Shown here piece by piece: positions 1 through 9,060 of a stretch of 20,417 bases of DNA (the stretch's first letter is position 1; each line of letters begins with the position of its first letter). The DNA lies in assembly GCA_002179805.1 (NCBI GenBank), contig NAVB01002809.1:1-20417 (forward strand), written 5' to 3'. Below the pieces are notes generated by a model. That model worked only from the letters and a program-made list of their open reading frames with translations, was not told the DNA's origin and did not search any database. The position numbers and the translations under genes are program-made. The DNA comes from Acanthamoeba lenticulata. Lineage: Eukaryota > Discosea > Longamoebia > Acanthamoebidae.

Positions 1-1685
1 GCCGGAGCAGGTCGCGGGACTGGGCTACGTCTTTTCGGCACGATCGGTGGGCTATCTGTTTGGGTCGGTGGTGGGCGGACCTCTCTTTGACAATTTTGAT
101 GGCAACAAGCTGTTGGCGGTTGCTCTCTTTATCACAGCCATCGGTGCGGCTTTTCAAGCCCTCTTCTTTTCACCGCTTGATGGCTCTTGTTCAACCGTTG
201 TTGTTGTGTGCGCTCAGGTCATGCCCTCATCCCGGTGGTGACGAACGTGTGGCTCTTGGCTGCGCTGGTCGTTCTGGTGGGCCTCGCGTACGTCTTTGCG
301 CCCGGCTGTTGCCCACATTGCAACGCTGAACGAGCCTGACGTGTTCACGTGTGTTGCTGAACGCAGGATGGGGTTCTTGGACACGGGCGGCAACGTGAGC
401 ATCATTTGGCTTCACGGCGACAATGTTGGTCCCTATCTGCAGGGTGCGCCTCTCACCTGAACACCTCTGCCTCTAGCGAGCGCGTCTCCTCACACTCATA
501 TCTTCTCGGTTTGCAGCGATGCACTTTAGCTTTGGTTTGGGCGCGTTCGTGGCGCCCATGATCGTCGGCTGGTTCATCGACGTGCACGGCGGTGACCCGT
601 CATGGGCCTTCTGGGCCATCAGCGCCTTCATGCTCTTGCTGCCCATCTGGCTGTTGGTTCTGGGCAGCGCCCCGCGCCGTTCCGGCAAGGAGGAGCAGGA
701 CAAACCAAAGACTCCGCGCGAGAAGGTCATCGTCATCGCCACAGGCCTCTTCCTGCTGATCTACGTCGGAGCTGAAGTCACCGCCGGCGGCTACCTCTAC
801 TCCTACGCCGTCCTGCGCGATCTGGCCACCTCGACTTCGGCCGCGTTCCTCACCTCCGTGTTCTGGGGCGCCTTGACGCTGGGTATGCTTGCCCCCTTAA
901 ATAGTGTGGAGCGCCACTGGGTTGGTCCCTTGACTCATTGGAAGGAGGACAGGCCGCTTGATCTCGATTCCGGCATCACTCTACCTGTCCGCCGCCCAAA
1001 TCTTGGGCGGGCTCATGGCTGGATGCATCGCCAGTAACCTGCTCCTGGCCGTCTTTGACGAGTCTCCGACGATCCTCTGGCTGGGTTCGTCTCGAGACTC
1101 TTCTTCTCCTGTCCTCATCACCGTCTCTCTTTTCTCTGACATCGTTGTTGGCTCACCGCCCGTTTGGTAATCCTGCAGGAACGTTCCTCTACGGCCTCGC
1201 CATGTCGTCGTCCTTCCCCACAGCCCTGCACTTGGCCGAGGACTACGTCTCGCTCACGGGTACGCGTAGCTCCTCTCACGTGTAGCAGGTGGCCCTTCTT
1301 ATTCATACGAGGCTGACGAAAGAACAACCACATCATCGTCACCACCTTCATCATCATCATCATGACGCAAGGCCAAAGCACGAGCGTGATGGTGGTCGGT
1401 GCGTCGATTGGCGAGATGCTGATCCCGCTCACCGTGGCCAACGTGTCGTTCAAGTGGTACAGCCCGGTGACCCTACTCTGGATCCTCCTGGCCTGCTCCG
1501 TGGGCGGCCTCCTCGTCTACCTCGCCCTCATCATCATCGGCCGACCGCTGGTCCAGGCCAAGAAGCAGGCCGAGGAGACCATGCTCGTCCTCGAAGACGA
1601 CGAGCTCTCGACCGCCGAGTTCCGCCCGCACGGCGAGCAGGACTCGGCCGCGGCCTACGGCACCTTTGCCCAGCAGCGCGACTGA
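1..1685 (+). CDS. MFS transporter, sodium-dependent glucose transporter/MFSD4-like, 5' partial (copy 1)
   Basis: This is the 3' part of a membrane sugar-type transporter; the 5' end lies before the window. Exons: <1-143, 218-287, 367-443, 517-882, 953-1084, 1179-1259, 1372-1685, with GT-AG introns of 70-112 nt and matching phases, giving about 393 visible residues. The protein is dominated by hydrophobic helices. It has an MFS motif-A-like loop (GGPLFDNFDGNK) and the segment MGFLDTGGNVSI, followed by an AMHFSFGLGAF stretch. The DTGGN and LHFSF-type segments are typical of NaGLT1/MFSD4 proteins (established family knowledge). The C-terminal tail is acidic and presumably cytosolic. A complete paralogue follows at 2057-4348 and has two more introns in the region matching exon 517-882. 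The transported solute cannot be read from sequence. The reading frame is open to base 2, so the first visible exon may continue upstream, or it may begin at the cag ending at base 10, as in copy 2. Confidence 0.87.
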
Positions 1686-2056
1686 GCACACGGGTGCAGC
1701 TGATGCCAACGTTGCCCTGAAACCCTCGCCCATCTCACGTGCAAGACCTCACCCGCACCTCCAAGGAAGAAAGGAAAAAGAAAGAAAGCAGAGAAGTGGC
1801 GGGTTCGGACTTAAAAATAAGCAGAAGAAGCTTCCGGCGCTGGTGCGGCTTCACGGAGTGACGCCTCTGTAGTTCTTGGCATTTGTGATAGATCTCTCTC
1901 CATCTTTGCGTGCCTCAGGCCTCGGCGGGCGCTCATCCATTGACATATTTCGTTCACGCAAGTTGGCGTCCTCCTTGTGCTGTGTTACACCAGTTCAGCT
2001 GTCAAATCTATTCTTCTTTTCTTCTACAACTTTTTGGCTTTGTGGCGGACCATACC
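1686..2056. other. Intergenic region between the tandem MFS genes
   Basis: This 371-bp spacer contains the 3' UTR of copy 1 and the promoter of copy 2. A purine-rich stretch (about 1766-1800) precedes an AT-rich patch at about 1810-1822 (acttaaaaataagc) that could serve as a poly(A) signal or core promoter. A pyrimidine-rich stretch (about 2000-2040) lies just before the ATG at 2057. No conserved coding frame or RNA gene was seen. Confidence 0.5.
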
Positions 2057-4348
2057 ATGGCCCGCGAGGACGACTACAAATCAGAATCTGAGGCGCTCGT
2101 GCCATCTTCCGAGCGGTGGAGCGCAGCCCGCTTGCTCCGACTACTTGCCAGCAGCAAAGCGCAGACCAGTACGTCCGGCATCTCCCTCCCACGTTGTTCA
2201 CGTCCGTTTAGGGTTCGGGGGCTCTCCGAAAGTAGTTCCGTTCGTTCTTATCTCCGACCTCACCTCGGCGCCGACAACAACAACAACAGCTCTCTGCTAT
2301 TATGGCTGTTTCCTGGCCCTGGGCCTGAGCATTGCCGCGCTCGGGCCTGCCCTGCTCGCGCTGGCCAACAACACCGGCAGCACGGTACGCGCCAACCGCA
2401 CACCCCCGAGCTTGCACGGGTGCATGTCGTGTCGGAGCATCTCATCATCACCACATCTGCTGCGCTCCTCAGGTGGCCGAGATGGGGTACGTGTTTGTTG
2501 CGCGATCCGTGGGGTATCTCTTCGGATCCGTCGTGGGCGGGCCCCTCTTCGACAAGCTCGAGCCAAACAAGCTCCTCGCCCTCGCGCTTGTGCTGACGAC
2601 CTTTGGTACACACCACGCCAGCGCGCTCTCTTCTTCCTCCTCGGCCAATGAACTCAGAGATCGTTGAACTTGTCCACTGCAGGCACGGCCCTCATCCCGG
2701 TGGTGACGGACGTCTGGCTCTTGGCTGGGCTCGTCACGCTGATCGGCCTCGCGTACGTTCTCCTGTCTTGCTTGGAGCCTCCCTCCTCAAGCGTTGTTGA
2801 CATCGACCGTGAGCATTAACGATGATGTTGATGATGATGGACACACAGGATGGGGTTCTTGGACACGGGCGGCAACGTGAGCATCATTCGGCTTCACGGT
2901 GATAACGTCGGTCCCTACCTGCAAGGTGCTCACCTCCCCCCCCCCAACCTTGGAACAGACGAGTCCGGGCCACCTCCCATGTTCACTCACGCATGTCCTC
3001 TTCGGTTCGCAGCGATGCACTTTAGCTTTGGCTTTGGCGCGTTCGTGGCGCCCATGGTCGTCGGCTGGTTCATCGAAGTGCACGACGGCAACCCGGCCTG
3101 GTGCGTGTTTCTGCCTTCCTTGGAATAGCACCGTCAAGTGATGAAACTGAATGGATTATCATCGATCACACACAAAAACAGGGCCTTTTGGTCGATGAGC
3201 CTCGCGATGGCCCTTCTGCCGGTGTGGCTCCTGCTGCTCGAGGCAACGCCCCCGACGAGCGCCTCGCAGGAGGAGAAGGGCGTCACTCTGCCTCGTGAGA
3301 AGGTGAACTTCTTCCTCTTCTTGCCTGCTTGCTTGATGTGTTTGGTCGCGGATGGCGCCAAGAAAGCTGACGCGAGGGCGGCCTTTACCTCCACGTACGA
3401 CGCGCAGTTCATCGTGATCGCGGCGGGCCTGTTCCTGTTGGTGGACGTGGGCGCCGAGGTGGCCGCAGGCGGCTATCTCTACTCCTACGCCGTGATCGAA
3501 GAACTGGCTTCGGAGACCTCGGCCGCCTTCCTCACCTCCGTCATGTGGGGCGCCCTCACTATCGGTTCGGTCACCCTTCTCATCATCGTCGTCATCTTCT
3601 TCTTCATCCTCCTCTTCTTCATCGTACTAATCGACCATCGTCCGCGACGACAACCGGCAGGTCGATTGATCTCCATCCCGGCCTCGCTCTACTTCTCGGC
3701 GGCGCAGATCATGGCCGTCCTGGTCACGGGCTGCATCGCCAGCAACCTCCTCCTGGTCGTCTTCCACGACTCGTCCCTCGTCTTGTGGGTTGGTTCGTGT
3801 CCTCGTCCCGGCGACCACCTCCCCGCGCCTTTTGCCTCTGCTCACTTGACCGCGTGCAAACAGGCGCCTTCCTCTACGGCCTGTTCATCTCGTCGGTCTT
3901 CCCCACGGTCATGCACCTGGCCGAGGGCTACATCACGCTCACCGGTGCGTGCGCCATCGCTCGTCTTCATCACAAGAGGCTCATCTCACATCTGGTGGTC
4001 GGATGGCGCACAGGCAAGGTCACGAGCGTGATGGTGGTGGGCGCGTCGCTGGGCGAGATGCTGATCCCGCTCGCCGTGGCCCAAGTCTCGTTCTCGTGGT
4101 ACAGCCCGGTGACCTTCCTGTGGGCCCTCCTGGCCTGCTCCGTGGCGGGCCTCGTCATCTACATCGCCATGCTCGTGGTGGGCCGGCCCATCAAGAAGAC
4201 GGACGACGCCATCTTCATCGACGAGGACGAGGACGGTGGCGGCGATGCCTGGATGTCGCTCTCGGCCTACGATCAACAACATGATGGTGAAGCGGGCGCC
4301 AACAACGCCTACGGCACGTTTTCCTCCGCGGGCAGTGGCCGAGTTTGA
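2057..4348 (+). CDS. MFS transporter, sodium-dependent glucose transporter/MFSD4-like (copy 2)
   Basis: This is a complete tandem paralogue of the gene at 1-1685. Exons: 2057-2168, 2290-2384, 2473-2605, 2683-2752, 2849-2925, 3013-3100, 3182-3302, 3408-3564, 3661-3792, 3864-3944, 4014-4348. They sum to 1401 nt, or 466 aa, the usual size of a 12-helix MFS protein. The start is the first ATG of the frame, before a short cytosolic head (MAREDDYKSESEAL). Helix 1 is near residues 52-69. The motif-A-like loop is at about 91-102 (GGPLFDKLEPNK) and the DTGGN segment at 142-146. The C-terminus has an acidic run (FIDEDEDGGGD). The role is probably plasma- or endomembrane solute import, possibly hexose, but specificity is inference. 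Introns 3303-3407, 3565-3660, 2926-3012 and 3945-4013 are multiples of three without in-frame stops, so retention would keep the frame. Homology to copy 1 supports removing them. Confidence 0.9.
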
Positions 4349-4621
4349 GTGTTCGCGAACCCCGAAATCGACTCGAGGTCGTGGTGGTCGGTGAAGAGGG
4401 AAGAGGTGGTGGTGGTGAAGAGGCGACGCCTCCTCGGATCTAATGTGTTGTTGAGGGAAAGAGCATGTGTTGTTGTCCGGCAACGAAAAGAAAAAGCACA
4501 ATTAATTCATTTCATTTATTTGAGAATACTTTTGTTTTGAAAACAAGAACTCTCCTGAGGGGCGCACATCTTGTTGGCCAACAACGCCAACGCCCTTGAC
4601 GCACACATAAACCAGAAGGAG
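4349..4621. other. Intergenic region, MFS copy 2 to kinase
   Basis: This 273-bp spacer contains the 3' UTR of the transporter and the kinase promoter. The AT-rich block at about 4500-4550 contrasts with the GC-rich surroundings. It includes a short inverted repeat (TTGTTTT / AAAACAA, around 4532-4547) about 80 bp before the kinase ATG, and is the best candidate for the core promoter. No gene was seen. Confidence 0.45.
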
Positions 4622-6070
4622 ATGGATGAATCTTCGTTGGAAGACGAGGCCTGTTTCGATGGTCGCGGCAATGGGTCGCCCCCGCCAAACCACCGTGGTG
4701 GAGGTGGCGGAGGTGGAGGTGGAGGCTTTCTCGACCAGCTGCAGGGCGATATGCGCCCTGTCGAGGAGTTCGTCGGCCAATATGTACGCCCTGCTCCCCC
4801 ACCCCTATTTATTTTATCTATTTTATTTTATTTTATTTGTTCTTTTTGTTTGGCCCCGCCACACGCCCATGTAACAAAATTTATGAACACGCCACACACG
4901 TGCTGTGGCTTTGCGTGCGCCACACTGCAAACCACACCACAGCAAATCGGCAAGATCATAGGCAAAGGCGGGTTTGGAACTGTTCACAAGGGGCGCAACC
5001 TCAACTCGGGTAATCGCGCAACGCGTCCTCGCGCCCCATGTCGTGTGATGAGCAGCGACTCATCTCTCGCCGTACACGACAGGCGAGATTGTCGCGGTCA
5101 AGTGTTTCCGGGCAGAGAAGATCGCCAAGGATAACATGTCTGTCGTGATGGTACGCACCACCGCACCGATTGCGCCCTGTCTAGAACGACGAGTGTCGCT
5201 TACCCCTGTCGTTTTCGTTCTTTCCTTCGTTTTCGTTTTCGTTCTTTTTCTACTCGCAGGGCGAAGCCGAGTTGCTGACACGTTTGCACCACCAAAACAT
5301 CGTCAAGTTCTACGGCTACGTCAAGACCCGCCACTTCCTCGTACGCTCTCTCTCTCTCTCTCTCTACTCTGTCGTGCCCATTACCAAGGGCAGTGGAGGC
5401 TCCAGTTTAAGGAGGCGGCTGATGTGGCGGTGCGCGAAAAATGTCAAGTATTTCGTGCTCGAGTACATGGAGGAGGGCTCGCTGAGCAAGGTGCTCTCTG
5501 ACTTTGGCGTCATCCCCGAGAAGCTGGCCGCGTTCTACACGGACCAGATCCTGCGCGGCCTCGCCTACCTCCACGCCCGCCGCGTCATCCATCGCGACAT
5601 CAAAGGGTACACTCTCCCCGTCCTCACCGTCCCGGACATGAACATGGTGATGGTGATGAATATGATTGAACGCGGCGGCTTCCATAGTTCGAATCTGCTG
5701 ATCGCCAAGACCGGGGAGGTCAAGCTCGCCGACTTTGGCGTCTCGGCTCAGCTCAACGAGAGCGAGAAACGCTTCTCCGTCGTGGGCACGCCCTACTGGA
5801 GTACACGTCCCTCCCGTTCTTTCCTCCGCCGCCGCCATCATCATCCTCATCATAATCATCATCATCATGATAATGATCATCATTCCCTGACTGTGCCGGG
5901 TCGGCTCGTCATCGCACGCACGCAACGCGCAGTGGCCCCGGAGGTGATCGAGATGAGCGGCCACTACACCGAGTCCGACATCTGGTACACGCGACGATGC
6001 GCACGCACACACACACGCGCGTTTGTGGTGACGAGACCCCGGGACCGGGACAACTTAACGTTGTATGCGT

Positions 6071-6103
<33 letters not shown>

Positions 6104-7905
6104 ACGGGGCCACGCCGTGCAGGAGCGTCGGGTGCGTCGTGCTGGAGCTGGTCACGGGCCAGCCGCCCTATTACAACCAGCCGGCCATGGCCGCCATGTT
6201 CCGCATCGTCGCCGACGCGCACCCGCCCCTCCCGCCCAACATCTCGCCCGTGCGTGTCCCCACAATGTCCTGTCGACAGGCCCCAGACGTGCACCTGAGC
6301 TCAATCAACACTTTGCCGCATGCGCACGCGCAGGAGCTGGAGGACTTCTTGCGGCTGTGCTGGCGCAAGAACCCGCAGGAGCGCCCGTCGGCCAAGGAGC
6401 TGCTCGACCACCCGTGGCTCCGCATCGCGCGCCAGAGCGACGTCCAGGCCGGCGTACGCAAGCCTCTCCTTCTCTCCCTTCCCCCTTCTCGGCCTCTCGG
6501 CCTCACACGAGGGCTGCCATGCAGGGCACGTCGCTGGCGACGGCGCGCTCGTGGATCGAAGACCACAACAAGGACAAGGCGCCGCCCGCCCGGAGGCGGA
6601 GGCCCAGCGACGAGATGGGCGGCGGCGCGGACGATGATGTCAACGACGAGGACGATGAGGACGAGGAGGACGACTACGACAGCCCCGTGGCGACGGTCTA
6701 TGTCAAGTCCAAGCAGCCGTCGCAGGGCGAAGGCGGGGAAGAGAGCGAAGACGAGGCGATCACGGCGACGGCGACGTCGAAGGACGGGTCCGTGCGCATC
6801 ACCCGGCTCGTGCTCCCCGACAAAGCCGTTCCGACGCAACACCAACTAAAGAACGAAAACGACAAAGAACGAAAAGAGAGGGAAAAGCGAGAGAAGAAAG
6901 AGCGAAAGGAAAAGGAGAAGGAGGACAAGAAGCGCACGAAGCAAAAGCATCAGCTGCGAAAGGGCGGGAGCCTGATCATGCACACCAACGAGGTCGACCC
7001 GACGCGCCACGGCGGAGAGGACGATGGCGCCGGGCTGGCCAGCAAGAAGTCGAGGACGCAGAGCCTCGACCGCGCGGCGGTGCAGCCGGCCTCGGGCTCC
7101 GCGTCGGGCCCGTTGCCGTCGCTCCTCGGTACGAGCCCAGCGGGGACGCGCGAGCGGAGCACGGCCATGCGCAGCGTCGCCGACGCCGGCGACAAGGTGC
7201 CCACCGTCAACGAGGCCGCCAAGAAGCTGTGGCTCCGGCTCGACGAGGAGATGAAGCGCAGCGTCCGCATGAAAAAGGTGGCCCTCCTCGTCTCGCTGCT
7301 CGTGCCTGCTCTCGTCTCGCGTTGGTGAACTAACACGAAGAGGAAAACGATGGCGGCGACGATGTGCAGGAGATGGACGCGATGCGGCTGGAGCTGGAGC
7401 AGATGCGGGCCGAGAAGAACGACCTGCGGGTAAAGGTGGTCGAGATCCGGTCCAAGAACGAGGAGATTGCCACGCTGGCCAAGACCAGCCTCGACTCCTC
7501 GCTCAGCGCCAGCAAGCGCGAGAAGCTCCAACGCCGCCTCGTCATTCTCCTCAGTACGCCCAACATTGCTCGCTTGTGCCTAGGTTCAAGCGTCTGACGT
7601 GCGTCTGATGCAACTGGCCAGAGGAGAACGAGCACTCGGGCTCGCTTGAGGCGGTGACCGAGGCCGACGCGATGCTCCTGCGGTCGCCCAAGAGCAGCAA
7701 GCGCGGGCCATCCTCGACGGCAGCGGCGCTGCGCGTGGGCGCCTCGACGCGGCTTCTCGGCGACCGCCAGAAGCGCGACCGCAAGAACAGCCAAAACAGC
7801 GGCGGCAACGATGCCGTGAGTAGCGCCAGCGGCAGCGGTGAAGTTGCCGCGGTCAACGCGACCGACGAAGCCGAAGCGCGCGAGAGCCTACGGCGTAGCG
7901 GCTGA
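4622..7905 (+). CDS. STE-group serine/threonine protein kinase (Cdc7/SepH/MAP3K-epsilon-like)
   Basis: Twelve exons: 4622-4783, 4943-5009, 5083-5150, 5260-5340, 5449-5606, 5688-5800, 5933-5984, 6123-6249, 6334-6453, 6525-7277, 7370-7553, 7622-7905. They total 2169 nt, or 722 aa. A Gly-rich head precedes the kinase domain (about 55-307). All catalytic elements are present: P-loop GKGGFGTV (61-68), VAVK lysine K83, alpha-C glutamate probably E103, HRDIKGSN with D176, DFG with D194, GTPYWMAPE (212-220), and SDIWSVGC. The domain resembles septation/cytokinesis-initiation kinases (fungal Cdc7/SepH, plant MAP3K-epsilon), so a role in a cell-division signalling cascade is a reasonable inference. The C-terminal half has an acidic run (about 349-366), a Lys/Arg/Glu-rich probable single alpha helix (about 422-463), and a coiled coil (about 568-632). 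Fungal and plant relatives carry other C-terminal regions, so the pathway is not proven. Six of the eleven introns are multiples of three with no in-frame stop. Confidence 0.9.
5346..5365 (+). repeat. (CT)10 microsatellite in kinase intron 4
   Basis: A simple dinucleotide run lies just after the 5' splice site of the intron at 5341-5448. It is pyrimidine-rich but close to the donor rather than the acceptor, and is likely length-polymorphic. Confidence 0.9.
5836..5883 (+). repeat. CAT-rich imperfect trinucleotide repeat in kinase intron 6
   Basis: This imperfect CAT/AAT array occupies the middle of the intron at 5801-5932. Read through, it would encode a His/Asn/Asp-rich segment inside the activation segment, directly before APE. 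That would break the conserved GTPYWMAPE motif, so it is intronic. Confidence 0.85.
6004..6103 (+). repeat. Complementary CA and TG microsatellites in kinase intron 7
   Basis: Within the 138-nt intron at 5985-6122, a CA run near 6004-6018 and a longer TG run at about 6067-6103 (TGCG units, then TG units) are reverse complements. They could pair into a long stem with a loop of roughly 45 nt. Similar arms elsewhere can bring splice sites together; that role here is inference. Confidence 0.8.
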
Positions 7906-7987
7906 ACAACAATGACAACAACAACAAGAAGAAGAAGAAGATAACATGTGCCCAGCACTAGGACGACACGACCAAGGTTGTATTTGC

Positions 7988-7993
7988 TGTACA
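7988..7993. terminator. TGTACA motif in the kinase/GOLGA7 convergent 3' region
   Basis: This palindromic hexamer contains UGUA on both strands. UGUA is the established recognition motif of cleavage factor Im in animals. It lies 83 bp after the kinase stop and 53 bp past the GOLGA7 stop, so it could serve 3'-end formation of both genes. No canonical AATAAA is seen on the plus strand here. Confidence 0.3.
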
Positions 7994-8022
7994 CTGAATG
8001 AAAAAGAGTAGAAAGAGCAGAA

Positions 8023-8042
8023 GAGCGACACATGTGTCGCTC
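8023..8042. repeat. Perfect 20-bp palindrome between convergent genes
   Basis: Left arm gagcgacaca at 8023-8032 is followed directly by its exact reverse complement at 8033-8042. It starts 3 bp beyond the stop codon of the GOLGA7-type gene and would lie in its 3' UTR, and possibly in the 3' end of kinase transcripts. It could be a transcript hairpin or a binding site for a symmetric protein dimer. Confidence 0.95.
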
Positions 8043-8045
8043 GCG

Positions 8046-8906
8046 CTAGACGTCCTTGTTATGTTCGGCCGACCGGGAGACGGCGCCTTGCTTCTGCTGT
8101 TGCTGGTCGCTGGTCCCTCCTCGCCTAAAGTCCAATATCTGCAGCTGGAGGCATCGGGAGCGGCACAACGAGTCAGAGGTAGAGAAGCGAGAGGAAGGGC
8201 AGAGAGCCAGAAGAGCCCGTACGTAGAGGAGGCCATTGGAGAGCGGGTTGAGGATGAGAAGGCCCGCAGGCTTGTACACGCGATTGTTCTCGCCCTCCAG
8301 GAACGCCGATAGCCGCTTCATGTTCTGGTACTCCAGAAGTCAGCGCTCTCGACGAGGTGCAGTGCAGTGGAATAGGGAAAGAGAAGGGTCACCTTGGTGT
8401 AGCGGGCGTCGCAGCAGAGGTAGTAGGAGTAGAACGTGAGGCACCCGAGCAAGCTTGAGCACGACGGGAAGGAGGGAAGAGGAGTGAGTAAGCGAGGTTT
8501 GAGACCTCCAGGTCGCGTGGAGGACGCCAAACCTTTCAAGACATTGGGTGAGCGAGGGGCTCTCCGAGTCGAAGAAGAAGGCGTTGATAGCGGACAACGT
8601 GCGCTCAAAGTCCTCTCGCGAGACCTGCCACACAGGGTGAGGAAACCAGCAGGTTTGCAGCATGACGATCGCAACATACGATCTGCACATACCCGCCCTT
8701 GCAGTTGTGGAGGGAAGCCGAGCTCAAATCGGGGAATGGTTCCCAAGCTGTAGTCCCGCTCCACAAGAATCTCGCCCTGCCATCAAGTGGCGGAAGCAGT
8801 TAATTGAGACAAACGTTGCATACAAAAAGCAAGAAGCAAATACCTGCGGCTCCGAGCCGATGTCACCCATGTCCGCGCCCTGCAGAGTGAGCTCCCCTAA
8901 TTCCAT
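8046..8906 (-). CDS. GOLGA7: Golgin A7/ERF4-family palmitoyltransferase cofactor
   Basis: Six exons on the minus strand: 8906-8844, 8776-8693, 8624-8533, 8453-8393, 8330-8223, 8144-8046. They sum to 507 nt, or 168 aa, compared with about 137 for human GOLGA7. The core follows the family: ERDYSLGT, FPPQLQGR, a helix REDFERTLSAIN, a Cys-rich hydrophobic segment (GCLTFYSYYLCC) that includes the likely palmitoylated or membrane-facing cysteines, then NNRVYKPAGLLILNPLSNGLLYLQI. Established role: family members bind and stabilise DHHC9/ERF2-type protein S-acyltransferases at Golgi or ER membranes, where Ras-type GTPases are palmitoylated. The first 21 residues and the Gln-rich tail are lineage-specific. 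The start is the first ATG of the exon carrying the N-terminus. The last intron (8222-8145) is a stop-free multiple of three; its removal is supported by the family's L-x-I-x-I pattern across the junction. The gene is convergent with the kinase, 140 bp apart. Confidence 0.88.
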
Positions 8907-8947
8907 CTCACCGGTCGAGGCCTCCAGCCTTCCCTGCTGGCTGTTTT

Positions 8948-8953
8948 TTTATT
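8948..8953 (-). terminator. Candidate AATAAA poly(A) signal of the secreted-protein gene
   Basis: On the minus strand, AATAAA lies about 110 bp beyond the stop codon at 9061, in an AT-rich patch (8944-8975) that stands out from the GC-rich background. The same 154-bp spacer must also hold the promoter of the GOLGA7-type gene that starts at 8906, so the AT-rich patch may serve both purposes. Confidence 0.5.
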
Positions 8954-9060
8954 AATTATTTTTAAATTTTTTGTGTTTCTGTTTTGTCAGCTGAAATTGT
9001 CAAGAAATGCAATTCCTTTTTTTATTGTGTGCGTGGTAGAGGGACACACAACGTCGAGGC

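Noticed and set aside
2936..2946. C-run in an MFS intron as a sequencing-caused frameshift
   Set aside because: The run is inside intron 2926-3012, so its length does not affect the protein. The flanking exons join in frame.
5272..6849. A 525-codon open frame covering most of the kinase domain as one exon
   Set aside because: It inserts His/Arg/Val-rich segments within PYW-MAPE, HRDIKG-SN and DIW-SVG, where all kinases are contiguous. Consensus GT-AG sites remove these insertions exactly.
7278..7328. Hydrophobic C-terminus of the kinase by reading into intron 10
   Set aside because: The coding product comes from a pyrimidine-rich intron. Splicing 7277 to 7370 joins two halves of a coiled-coil-like sequence in frame.
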